Source of the DNA: Hyphomicrobiaceae bacterium UBA2767
GTDB taxonomy: Bacteria > Pseudomonadota > Alphaproteobacteria > Rhizobiales > Methyloligellaceae
NCBI GenBank assembly: GCA_002352635.1
Contig: DEIT01000068.1
Coordinates: 22,924-34,082 of the forward strand
Direction of reading: 5' to 3'
Length of the DNA stretch: 11,159 nucleotides
The position numbers were made by a program, and so were the translations under genes. Below, in pieces: positions 1 through 6,932 of the stretch. The notes below the pieces were generated by a model that worked only from the letters and a program-made list of their open reading frames with translations, was not told the DNA's origin and did no database searches. The stretch's first letter is position 1. Every line of letters starts with the position of its first letter.

Positions 1-396
1 AATAGGAATTTCATCGTCGTTCTTTGCAACGAGCAATGGAGAATCGGGCGTTCCCGCTGTTAGCTGGATCGCCGAACCGCCGGTGAGACCCTGCGATTCG
101 ATGCGCGCGCGCGAATTGGTCCGCACCGGCGTAATCCCGTCAACGCTGATCAGAACGCGCACAAGTCTGGAATCAACAGGGTCCAGCGAGAGACCTTGTA
201 CCTTGCCTACTCGTATGCCGTTGAACAGGACGTTGCTAGCGGAAGAAATACCACTCACCCCGCCCTCAAACACAATTTGATAGCGCTTGGCGCCACCGGA
301 TCCGAAACCCTGCATCCAGTAGACGAAGCCGAACCCGGCGACGAGAATCGCCACCACAAAAGCTCCGATTACCAGATGATTGGCCTTTGTTTCCAT
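1..396 (-). CDS. MlaD/MCE-family lipid-binding protein, 5' part only
   Basis: This is the substrate-binding component of the Mla-type phospholipid ABC system; in E. coli MlaD is an inner-membrane-anchored periplasmic hexamer that passes lipid to the MlaFE core. The first 132 residues are visible and the gene leaves the window at base 1. Residues 1-7 are cytoplasmic, about 8-28 form one membrane anchor (LVIGAFVVAILVAGFGFVYW), and from about residue 38 the MCE fold begins. It shows the typical strand pattern, with FEGGVSGIS, VLFNGIRVGKV and IESQGLTGGSAIQL (about 43-112). The ATG lies 14 bases after the ATPase stop, with an ACGGATAA sequence before it, so it should be third in the permease-ATPase-MCE operon. 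Family assignment is secure. Total length and any C-terminal extension cannot be seen. Confidence 0.9.
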   Translation of the reverse strand, partial: METKANHLVIGAFVVAILVAGFGFVYWMQGFGSGGAKRYQIVFEGGVSGISSASNVLFNGIRVGKVQGLSLDPVDSRLVRVLISVDGITPVRTNSRARIESQGLTGGSAIQLTAGTPDSPLLVAKNDDEIPI

Positions 397-410
397 CAGG
401 TTATCCGTAT

Positions 411-1202
411 CTATGTCAAAGCTGCGCGGGCGCGTTCACCGCAGAAATATTCTTCAATCCAAGGATGCAGCGGCCGCGTGCGCAATTCTTCCGGGGTTCC
501 AGTCCTGACGATTTTCTTGTCTGCAAGCACCGCCACCCGGTCGCAAACCGTGAAGATGGTGTCAAGATCATGGGTCACCATATAGACCGTAAGCCCCAGC
601 GTCTGCTGCAATTTTTTGATGAGTTGGTCGAAAGCTGACGCACCAATGGGATCAAGGCCCGCCGTCGGCTCATCGAGAAAGACAATCTCCGGATCCAACG
701 AGAGCGCACGCGCAAGACCGGCGCGCTTGCGCATACCGCCCGAAAGCTCGGAGGGAAACTTGTGCGCCGCATCGGTGGGAAGACCGACCATCGCCAACTT
801 CAGATACGCCAGATCATCCATGATCGACTGCGGCAATTCCAAGTGTTCGCGCATCGGCACCTGGATGTTCTGCAAAACGGTGAGCGATGAGAACAAGGCA
901 CCGTCTTGGAACAGCACGCCCCAGCGAGACTCCATATCGACTTTTTCCTCACGGCTCAGTTCACGCACATCGCGGCCGAACACGCTGATGGTACCCGTGT
1001 CCGGGGTTACAAGGCCTGTGATCACCCGCAGGAGGACTGACTTGCCCTGCCCCGAACCGCCGACAATGCCGATAATCTCGCCGCGCAAGACATCAAGATT
1101 GAGATCGTCCCAGATTTGCTGAGTACCAAACCGCTTGGCGAGACCTCGCACGGATATAATCGGCTGGTCCTGGTCACGTGTCGCCACGTTCGATGCCATC
1201 AT
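411..1202 (-). CDS. mlaF: MlaF-type ABC transporter ATP-binding protein
   Basis: This ATPase of the phospholipid-transporting Mla system hydrolyses ATP on the cytoplasmic face of the MlaE permease. With ATG 1202 as residue 1 (263 aa, normal for MlaF), all ABC motifs are present: Walker A GGSGQGKS at about 48-55, Q-loop Q99, signature LSGGM at about 153-157, Walker B IVFLDE at about 173-178, and switch His at about 211. The run LSGGMRKRAGLARAL is typical of the MlaF/Ttg2A group. A GTG at 1205 and ATGs at 1202 and 1199 are all in frame. ATG 1202 is preferred because it forms a TGATG junction with the permease stop (1204-1202), implying translational coupling. It sits between the permease and the MCE gene. 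All key residues appear intact. Confidence 0.93.
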   Translation of the reverse strand: MMASNVATRDQDQPIISVRGLAKRFGTQQIWDDLNLDVLRGEIIGIVGGSGQGKSVLLRVITGLVTPDTGTISVFGRDVRELSREEKVDMESRWGVLFQDGALFSSLTVLQNIQVPMREHLELPQSIMDDLAYLKLAMVGLPTDAAHKFPSELSGGMRKRAGLARALSLDPEIVFLDEPTAGLDPIGASAFDQLIKKLQQTLGLTVYMVTHDLDTIFTVCDRVAVLADKKIVRTGTPEELRTRPLHPWIEEYFCGERARAALT

Positions 1203-2380
1203 CACACCCCGATCGCAGACAGGAACATTGCGAACAAGGCGTCGAAGATGATTACGAGAAAAATCGCTTTCACCACGGCGCTGGTGACGTGAAACCCAAG
1301 TGATTCCGCGCTACCGGACACTTTCAGGCCCTCCAGGCATCCCACAAGGCCAATGATCAGGGCAGCGAACGGCGCCTTGACCATCCCAGCTAAAAAATGC
1401 CGCATATCCACGGCGCCTTGCAGGGCATCGATATATGTCCTCGAATCCAGCCCGAGCATGACCTTGGCCATGACCCCGCCGCCGATGAGACACATCATGT
1501 CGCCGACAAAGGTCAGAAGCGGCAACGCCACAATAAGCGCAAGGACACGCGGCGCGACCAGCGTCTCCATCGGATCGATCCCGAGCGTACGCATGGCGTC
1601 AATTTCTTCGCGCATCTTCATCGACCCGATTTCCGCGGTAAAAGCGGAGCCTGACCGGCCTGCAACCATGATGGCGGTGAGTAGAATTCCAACTTCGCGC
1701 AAAGAGAGAATTCCGACCATGTTTACCGCGAACGTTTCTGCGCCATAGCGTTCGAGTTGCACAACGCCCTGTTGCATGACCACCGCACCGATGAGCAGGC
1801 ATATGAGTGCAATGATCGGAACCGCACGAAACCCGGCATGGTCGAGATGATGGATGAACGAGTTGGGGCGAAATCGCCATGGCTGGCCTATCATGCGCGA
1901 AATCGTCACGATGAGATGGCCGAGAAAACTGGTAATCAGGATTGCATCGTTGGCAACTGACGTCATGGCCCTGGTCCAGTCAGCAACCATCGATGAGAAA
2001 AGCCCGCCTGACTGCGTTTCCATGCGTTGGTCTTCGCCACGCAACCGCACCTCGTCGAGGAGAATCTCGAAACTTTCGGTCGCTCCAACAAAGTGGGTCT
2101 GCAAGCCACGATCTTCCCAAAGGCGCACAGTGCGTTGCAACAGCCACGCCCCGGCCGTATCAAGCTGCTCAATCCCGGAAATGTCGACCTGACCGGTAAA
2201 ATCGGGGGTTGGTGGAATCGGAACACTCAGGCGCCGCAGGCCGGAGTCGAGCGCGGTCGCCTCGCGCACTGTCCACGATCCGGTTGCAACAAGGCAAAAT
2301 GCCGTCCCGCGCAGCTCCACCTTGTAACCTGGTGTCGCCACTTGGGTGGGCAACATAACGCCTTGATCGCGTTTCAGCAT
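1202..2380 (-). CDS. mlaE: MlaE-type permease with N-terminal STAS (MlaB-like) domain
   Basis: This is the inner-membrane permease of the Mla lipid ABC transporter, 392 aa. Residues about 18-112 resemble a STAS domain, with the hallmark segment VDISGIEQLDTAGAWLLQRT at 65-84; in E. coli that role belongs to the separate protein MlaB. Residues about 145-392 are the MlaE permease: an amphipathic entry region near 150-180, then hydrophobic segments near 186-205, 220-240, 276-302, 332-352 and 368-390. The cytoplasmic coupling loop GRSGSAFTAEIGSMKMREEI lies at 241-260. Start ATG 2380 has a poor ribosome site; Met9 (2356) has an AAGG four bases upstream and is a real alternative. It is the first gene of the Mla set, 90 bases below the MFS stop, with no terminator seen between them, so co-transcription with the MFS gene is possible but unproven. 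Confidence 0.92.
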   Translation of the reverse strand: MLKRDQGVMLPTQVATPGYKVELRGTAFCLVATGSWTVREATALDSGLRRLSVPIPPTPDFTGQVDISGIEQLDTAGAWLLQRTVRLWEDRGLQTHFVGATESFEILLDEVRLRGEDQRMETQSGGLFSSMVADWTRAMTSVANDAILITSFLGHLIVTISRMIGQPWRFRPNSFIHHLDHAGFRAVPIIALICLLIGAVVMQQGVVQLERYGAETFAVNMVGILSLREVGILLTAIMVAGRSGSAFTAEIGSMKMREEIDAMRTLGIDPMETLVAPRVLALIVALPLLTFVGDMMCLIGGGVMAKVMLGLDSRTYIDALQGAVDMRHFLAGMVKAPFAALIIGLVGCLEGLKVSGSAESLGFHVTSAVVKAIFLVIIFDALFAMFLSAIGV

Positions 2381-2470
2381 TCCAACTTACCTATATCGAT
2401 ACGTTTATCCGGCAGCAGTCTAACACCCGCAGTTTTTGCCTGAAACTCCCGGCAATTGGAAGCGATCTGA

Positions 2471-3691
2471 TCAATCGATGGAAATCGTTTTCTCGTGCTG
2501 CCAGCGGCGGGCGAGCAGCAATGCGGGAAGAAACGCAGCAACGCCGATCGCGGCCATGGTGAGATAGGCATATCCGCCGAATGCCGCATATAACGGCCCA
2601 GAAGCTCCCAGCGCCGCACCCATCATGATGCCTATTGAACATGACGCATAAACACCCTGTGCCGTACCGGTCGCCTCTGCAGGTGCAGCTTCCGTGATGA
2701 AATGGACGGCGCCCAAATGGGCCGCGCCAAATGTCAGACCGTGAAGTGCCTGCACAACAAATAACAGCCCAAGAGGTGGTGAGAAGGCGGTAATGCTCCA
2801 GCGCATAACGGATGCAATGGCTGCAACACAAATAAGGTTTACCGGGCTGCACACCTTCAAAACACGCTTGGAAAACATAAACAGCAAGATTTCTGCGATC
2901 ACGCCGACCGCCCACAACAGCCCGATAACAGCAGCAGAGATGTTTTGCGCCTGCCAGTGGATGGTTCCGAATGCGTAGTAAACGGCATGAGTGCTCTGCA
3001 CGAGGCCGGTTGCCAGCAAGAACAGCAGGAATAGCGGCGAGCGGACCAGCGCAAGTGCGTTCTTCAGCCGAATTTGAGGCAGCATTGTCGCTGCCTTGAG
3101 GCGTCCTTTCCCTTCCGGGCGCGGTAGTAGGTAGGCAGCCACAAGAATGCCGATAGCCGCAACAATCATCATCCACAGAGCGGACGGCGGCCCCCAGAAT
3201 TGCAAGGCGAGTCCGCCGCCAAAACTTGCGGCGATAAACGTCAACGAACCCCACAGCCGCATGCGCCCGTAGTCGTGACCCTCACGGCGCACGCCATCCA
3301 TGGCAACCGCTTCAGTGACGGGCATGATACTGGTCCAGGCCATCGCAGTAAGGATGGATATCCCCAGAACCGCCCAAAACCCCTGGGCCAGCGTATATAA
3401 CAACAGACCGCTTACCGTTCCCCAGGCCAGGAGAACAATCACAAACCGCCTGTCGCCAATTCGATCAGCCGCAAAGGAAATTGCAGGGGTGAAGAATACC
3501 CGCACCGCCAAAGGTGCAGAAAGAATGATACCGATTTCTTCCGGAGTGAGGCCGCGCCATTTCAGCCAGACGGGAAAAAACGGCAAATGCAGCCCGATCA
3601 GCAGAAACACGGCGCCGTAAAACAGCGATAATCTGACCGCAAACCCGGGATGACCAGCTCCAAGCGTGAGTTTTACCCCCGTTTCACTCAT
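2471..3691 (-). CDS. MFS transporter, HcaT / MFS_1-like family
   Basis: This 406-aa protein is a major facilitator with about twelve hydrophobic segments spread from residue 20 to 395, in the inner membrane. The signatures YGRMRLWGSLTFI (141-153) and GLTFGAAHLGAVHFI (318-332), together with the loop ADRIGDRR (75-82), match the 3-phenylpropionate transporter (HcaT)/MFS_1-like group, whose E. coli member takes up phenylpropionate. The substrate here cannot be read from sequence and no aromatic-degradation genes adjoin it. The start ATG at 3691 is preceded by AGCGGAAA, a usable ribosome site. The gene is divergent from the CheZ-like gene across 114 bases, and the lipid-transport permease follows 90 bases downstream on the same strand. 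No damage was seen. Family call is firm, substrate unknown. Confidence 0.85.
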   Translation of the reverse strand: MSETGVKLTLGAGHPGFAVRLSLFYGAVFLLIGLHLPFFPVWLKWRGLTPEEIGIILSAPLAVRVFFTPAISFAADRIGDRRFVIVLLAWGTVSGLLLYTLAQGFWAVLGISILTAMAWTSIMPVTEAVAMDGVRREGHDYGRMRLWGSLTFIAASFGGGLALQFWGPPSALWMMIVAAIGILVAAYLLPRPEGKGRLKAATMLPQIRLKNALALVRSPLFLLFLLATGLVQSTHAVYYAFGTIHWQAQNISAAVIGLLWAVGVIAEILLFMFSKRVLKVCSPVNLICVAAIASVMRWSITAFSPPLGLLFVVQALHGLTFGAAHLGAVHFITEAAPAEATGTAQGVYASCSIGIMMGAALGASGPLYAAFGGYAYLTMAAIGVAAFLPALLLARRWQHEKTISID

Positions 3692-3805
3692 TTTCCGCTT
3701 ATACGATTCCCTAACATATTCATTTGATAATCACCGGTTAGCACCCGAATCACATACAATTCACCCGCCGACCCAATTCAAAAGAAACTGCGCCGGACCG
3801 ACCAG

Positions 3806-4774
3806 ATGAGCAATTCCAACGCACCCTCACCATTACGCGTAGCGGACTATGAGGCCATTGAGACGGCTTTGCTAGAAACCGTGCGCGGCCGCTGGTTTCT
3901 TTCTGAATATTCGAAACGCAACCGTAGCGCTGATACCAGCATGCTTCTGGATGCGATCAGCAAGCTGGAGGCGACGGTTTTGCAACCGAAGGGCGAGGAT
4001 GTGACCTCTGCCATGCGGCATGATCTGATCGAAATGGCTGAAGCCATCTCCCAGACCCGTCAGGAAATAGCTTCTATGCGGTCTCCTGAGCAGGAAGACT
4101 GCCAGTTTACGACGGCCACCGAAGAACTCGACGCGATTGTAGAGGCAACCGAAAAGGCCACATCGGATATTCTCGAGGCCGCTGAAGACGTTCAGGAAAT
4201 CGCATGGTTGTTGCGGGAGAAGGACGTCGAGGACGAGGCTTGCGACCGTCTCGACGCACGGGCCACGGACATTTATACGGCGTGCTCCTTCCAGGATTTG
4301 ACGGGCCAACGCACCAGCAAAGTGGTCAGGACATTGCGCTTCCTCGAAAAGCGGGTCCTGTCGATGATCGATATCTGGGGCCTGGATGACATTGTTGCTC
4401 AAGAACGGCCGCTGGATGACGAAGACCGACCTGACGCTCACCTGCTCAACGGTCCAGCACTCGGTGACCAGGGCGTAGGCCAGAGCGATGTCGATGAGAT
4501 GCTCAGAGGAATTCCGCCCGAAGAAATTTCCATTGATCAAGATATGGCTGCTGACAACACCGCACCGGCAACAATGGAAGCCGAACCTCTAGCTACTGCC
4601 GCTCAAATCGCCGAGCCAGCCGTTCCGCAATCCAACGATGCCGACTCGGCGGAAGCGGCTTCGACGGTACGCCAGACACTGGCAGCAGAGATTGAAGCGA
4701 AGGATTTTTCCGCGCCGGCGGACCTTGAAGTGGACCAACTCGGCGAAGTCGAGAAAACGGCGCTTTTCAGCTAG
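3806..4774 (+). CDS. CheZ-like protein phosphatase (chemotaxis-type)
   Basis: CheZ dephosphorylates CheY-P; its catalytic motif is QDLTGQ, with Asp143 and Gln147 in E. coli. This 322-aa protein has FQDLTGQR at 162-169, giving candidate catalytic residues D164 and Q168, inside a long helical region (about 100-190) as expected for the CheZ helical hairpin. Two other parts stand out. The N-terminal stretch RGRWFLSEYSKRNRSADT (27-44) seems to be a conserved-looking module. The peptide GQSDVDEML (225-233) resembles CheY-binding peptides of FliM and the CheZ C-terminus. After it comes an acidic, alanine-rich, probably disordered tail to 322. E. coli CheZ is only 214 aa. No other chemotaxis or flagellar gene is in the window, so its partner may be a CheY-like regulator elsewhere. 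It has no strong Shine-Dalgarno. Its TAG stop shares CTAG with the facing dehydratase. Confidence 0.8.
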   Translation: MSNSNAPSPLRVADYEAIETALLETVRGRWFLSEYSKRNRSADTSMLLDAISKLEATVLQPKGEDVTSAMRHDLIEMAEAISQTRQEIASMRSPEQEDCQFTTATEELDAIVEATEKATSDILEAAEDVQEIAWLLREKDVEDEACDRLDARATDIYTACSFQDLTGQRTSKVVRTLRFLEKRVLSMIDIWGLDDIVAQERPLDDEDRPDAHLLNGPALGDQGVGQSDVDEMLRGIPPEEISIDQDMAADNTAPATMEAEPLATAAQIAEPAVPQSNDADSAEAASTVRQTLAAEIEAKDFSAPADLEVDQLGEVEKTALFS

Positions 4775-5757
4775 GCTGCAGCCAGGATTCCGGCAAACTG
4801 ATCGCTATCGACGTTCCCGCCTGACAAAACCACGGCAATAACTCGATCCTCTGTTGAAACGCGGCCGCTTAGCAGCGCCGCCAACGCAGCCGCCCCACCC
4901 GGTTCCAGGACCAGCTTCAGCTCCTTGAACGCGAAGCGGACTGCATCGCGTACCTCTTCGTCACTGACGCTCAATGCACCGGAAAGCAGGGTGCTGTTTA
5001 TCTGAAACGTCAGCGCACCCGGCATCGGCGCCAACAGCGCATCACAGATGGAGCCGGAAAGCCTTTCGTTGCGCTCACGGTTACCGGACGCGAGTGAGCG
5101 CACGTGATCATCAAAGCCTTGCGGTTCGACGGCGTAAACTTCGATCTCGGGATGCAGATGCTTAGCCGCAAGTGCCAGTCCTGCGATCAATCCTCCGCCA
5201 CCGCATGGTGCAAGCAAGCAGTCGGGACGCAGGCCCTGAGCCTCCGCCTGCCGCATCAACTCGAGCCCGGATGTTCCCTGGCCGGCAATGATGTCGGGGT
5301 GGTCGTAAGGTGAAATAAAACAGGCACCAAGCTCACTGGAGATATCGGCTGCGATTTTATCACGATCTTCCTTGTGGCGGTTATAGGTCACGACCTGGGC
5401 TCCTGCCGCCCGGGTTTTCGACAGTTTTATCTCCGGCGCGTCTTCAGGCATGACAATCGTCGCCGGCATTTCGCACAATCGAGCGGCCTCGGCCATGCCC
5501 CCTGCATGATTTCCAGATGAGCAGGCGGTGACACCTCCCGGCCAATCGTCACGGGAAAGTCTCGAAACCGCGTTGTAGGCACCACGAAACTTGAATGCGC
5601 CCATGCGCTGCAGGTTTTCAGGCTTGATAAGAACACGCTCGCCAACCCGTGCGTTCAGCGCCGCTGATTCCAACAGAGGCGTCTGAATTGCGGTTCCGGA
5701 CAACTGCTCCAGAGCAGCGCTAACATCTTCAAATGTAGGCACTTTCTGAGGTTTCAT
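4771..5757 (-). CDS. Threonine/serine dehydratase, fold-type II PLP enzyme
   Basis: This 328-aa enzyme likely deaminates L-threonine (and/or serine) to a 2-oxo acid plus ammonia, using PLP in the cytoplasm. Visible motifs are the PLP lysine K56 in GAFKFRGAYN (53-62), the substrate loop SSGNHAGG (80-87), the phosphate-binding CGGGGLIAG (185-193), and LSGGNVD near the C-terminus (311-317). There is no C-terminal ACT regulatory domain, so it is the short catabolic/racemase-like type rather than the feedback-controlled biosynthetic IlvA. The loop usually reads SSGNHAQG; here Gln is Gly. Serine racemase or a related ammonia-lyase cannot be excluded. The ATG at 5757 follows AAGGATT at a normal distance. 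It converges on the CheZ-like gene and overlaps it by four bases (CTAG, 4771-4774), with no terminator in the junction. Confidence 0.87.
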   Translation of the reverse strand: MKPQKVPTFEDVSAALEQLSGTAIQTPLLESAALNARVGERVLIKPENLQRMGAFKFRGAYNAVSRLSRDDWPGGVTACSSGNHAGGMAEAARLCEMPATIVMPEDAPEIKLSKTRAAGAQVVTYNRHKEDRDKIAADISSELGACFISPYDHPDIIAGQGTSGLELMRQAEAQGLRPDCLLAPCGGGGLIAGLALAAKHLHPEIEVYAVEPQGFDDHVRSLASGNRERNERLSGSICDALLAPMPGALTFQINSTLLSGALSVSDEEVRDAVRFAFKELKLVLEPGGAAALAALLSGRVSTEDRVIAVVLSGGNVDSDQFAGILAAA

Positions 5758-5830
5758 CAGAATCCTTGTGAATTTTTTCTAAAAAAATTTGCTTCCACAC
5801 TTGAAATCATATCTGCCGACCCCAAATCAA

Positions 5831-5918
5831 GGGGGACCAAAGAGTTCCCCCAAGCGCTCCCCCCCCACACAGCGCTTGAATTAGCTGAAAGACCCGGTTT
5901 ATCCGGGTCTTTTTTTTT
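5831..5918 (+). ncRNA. Candidate small RNA with three hairpins, ending in a strong terminator
   Basis: Three successive inverted repeats are read on the plus strand. The first is GGGGGA/TCCCCC (5831-5836 with 5846-5851) around a 9-base loop. The second is CAAGCGCT/AGCGCTTG (5851-5858 with 5871-5878), a perfect 8-bp stem whose 12-base loop (5859-5870) is almost all C. The third is a perfect 10-bp terminator stem with a 9-T tail. The region lies between two divergent genes, so this plus-strand terminator serves neither, which argues for an independent transcript. C-rich exposed loops and long U tails occur in known alphaproteobacterial sRNAs, but I do not recognise this one. The 5' end is uncertain: a TTGAAA at 5801-5806 below an A/T tract could be a -35 box, yet no good -10 box follows, and that spacing would put the start near 5836. 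Confidence 0.5.
5888..5918 (+). terminator. Rho-independent terminator (plus strand)
   Basis: The stem AAAGACCCGG (5888-5897) pairs perfectly with CCGGGTCTTT (5903-5912) around the loop TTTAT. The run of nine T (5910-5918) completes the terminator. Read on the minus strand the hairpin is followed by TTTC only, so it works best on the plus strand. The gene to its left is on the minus strand and the next plus gene starts 140 bases downstream, so it must end a transcript that starts in this gap or readthrough from the CheZ-like gene antisense to the dehydratase. Confidence 0.9.
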
Positions 5919-6043
5919 GGCTAATCTGCCTCGATCATGACGTGACCGTTGATGTCGTCGGCAACACAGCAGGTGCACGACCCGTGCATTCGCATTAGTT
6001 TAGCGGGAACTTCGAGAATAATCTCACGAAAACCAAACCACAT

Positions 6044-6050
6044 GGGGGAG
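6044..6050 (+). promoter_or_regulatory. Ribosome binding site GGGGGAG of the SDR gene
   Basis: GGGGGAG lies 7 bases before ATG 6058 and fixes that start. It also complements CTCCCCC at 5857-5863 in the C-rich loop region of the candidate sRNA just upstream. Whether that pairing is used is inference only. Confidence 0.7.
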
Positions 6051-6057
6051 ATACCCG

Positions 6058-6837
6058 ATGGATCTAGGAATTGCCGGGCGTACAGCGGTCGTTTGTGCCT
6101 CAAGCCGGGGACTGGGCAAGGCATGTGCCCACTCGCTGGCGCAAGCCGGCGCGGATGTAGTGATCAATGGCCGTGACGAAGCGACACTTGCTGCAACGGC
6201 TGACGAGATAGCTGCAGACACGGATGTAAAAGTCACCCCCGTCATCGCGGACGTTTCTACCGCCGAGGGTCAACGCACTCTGCTCGCCGCCGCGCCAGAA
6301 CCTGACATTCTAGTCAATAACAATGGTGGCCCGCCGCGAAAGGATTACAAGGAACTCAGCCGTGAAGCGATGGTCGATGGCGTAGTCATGAACATGGTGA
6401 CGCCGATCGAGCTTGTTCAGGCTGTGATTGACCCAATGGTTGCGCGCAAGTTTGGCCGTATTGTCAATATCACCTCAGCTTCCGTCAAACGCCCCCTCAC
6501 CGGGCTTGACCTTTCCTCCGGCGCCCGCGCCGGGCTGACCGCATTTCTTGCCGGTGTGGCCCGACAGGTTGCCGAAAACAATGTCACCATCAACAATATT
6601 CTTCCCGGTGCGTTCGATACCGACCGGCTGCGCTCGGGGCTTGAAGCGACCGCCTCGATGCTGGGCAAACCTCTTGATGAGTTCGCCGCCCAGAGGATGG
6701 CGGAAATTCCGAGCGGGCGGTTCGGCTACCCAGATGAATTCGGCAAGGCCTGCGCATTCCTGTGCAGCGTTCACGCGGGCTACATTACCGGACAAAACCT
6801 GCTCATCGACGGCGGCGCCTATCACGGGTCATTCTAA
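6058..6837 (+). CDS. Atypical SDR-family oxidoreductase
   Basis: This 259-aa short-chain dehydrogenase/reductase is FabG-like in length and layout, probably cytoplasmic and NAD(P)-dependent. The nucleotide motif is VCASSRGLG (12-20) in place of TGxxxGxG, followed by INGR (36-39), which may select the cofactor. The usual NNAG is NNNGGPP (87-93). The catalytic Ser is probably S140 (NITS). Counting 13 residues on, as in FabG, gives S153 where the catalytic Tyr should be, and R157 replaces the Lys (SSGAR for YxxxK). The rest of the fold (INNILPGAFDT, then GYITGQNLLIDGG near 241-253) is intact. It belongs to an SDR subgroup with an altered active site, so activity and substrate are open and a 3-oxoacyl-ACP reductase label would be unsafe. 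No plus-strand terminator follows it. Confidence 0.85.
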   Translation: MDLGIAGRTAVVCASSRGLGKACAHSLAQAGADVVINGRDEATLAATADEIAADTDVKVTPVIADVSTAEGQRTLLAAAPEPDILVNNNGGPPRKDYKELSREAMVDGVVMNMVTPIELVQAVIDPMVARKFGRIVNITSASVKRPLTGLDLSSGARAGLTAFLAGVARQVAENNVTINNILPGAFDTDRLRSGLEATASMLGKPLDEFAAQRMAEIPSGRFGYPDEFGKACAFLCSVHAGYITGQNLLIDGGAYHGSF

Positions 6838-6897
6838 TCCTGGAGAATATGGGGCGGCTCGAATTCATCAACGGCGGCGGAAAATTTTGAATTGCCC

Positions 6898-6932
6898 AAA
6901 AAGAAATCGGCCCGGAATGAACCGGACCGATT
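6898..6932 (-). terminator. Rho-independent terminator (minus strand)
   Basis: On the minus strand AATCGGTCCGG (6932-6922) pairs with CCGGGCCGATT (6915-6905) over 11 bp including one G-U pair, with a 6-base loop. It is followed by a T-rich tail, TTTCTTTTT counting the last two stem bases. On the plus strand the same repeat has a C-A mismatch and is followed by CCCTGC, so it is not the terminator of the SDR gene. It ends either a minus-strand RNA made in the gap or a long 3' UTR of the aminotransferase. Confidence 0.75.

Noticed and set aside
2391..3254. Long minus-strand open frame of 287 codons inside the MFS gene
   Set aside because: It is the shifted frame of the MFS gene; its Cys/Arg-rich product has no family features, while the MFS frame is fully recognisable.
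3711..3742. CTAAC/GTTAG repeat in the MFS-CheZ gap as an operator
   Set aside because: Only five bases per arm over a long spacer, which is within chance.
3872..4540. Minus-strand open frame of 222 codons opposite the CheZ-like gene
   Set aside because: The plus-strand frame carries the QDLTGQ motif and coherent helical sequence; the opposite frame looks random.
5771..5789. AATTTTTT/AAAAAATT inverted repeat before the dehydratase start
   Set aside because: It is only an A/T stretch, probably promoter-linked; its stem is too weak to call a terminator or operator.
6006..6031. GGAAC at 6006-6010 as an EcfG (general stress) -35 box for the SDR gene
   Set aside because: The matching CGTT-type -10 is absent at 16-18 bases; only CGAAAA is present there.
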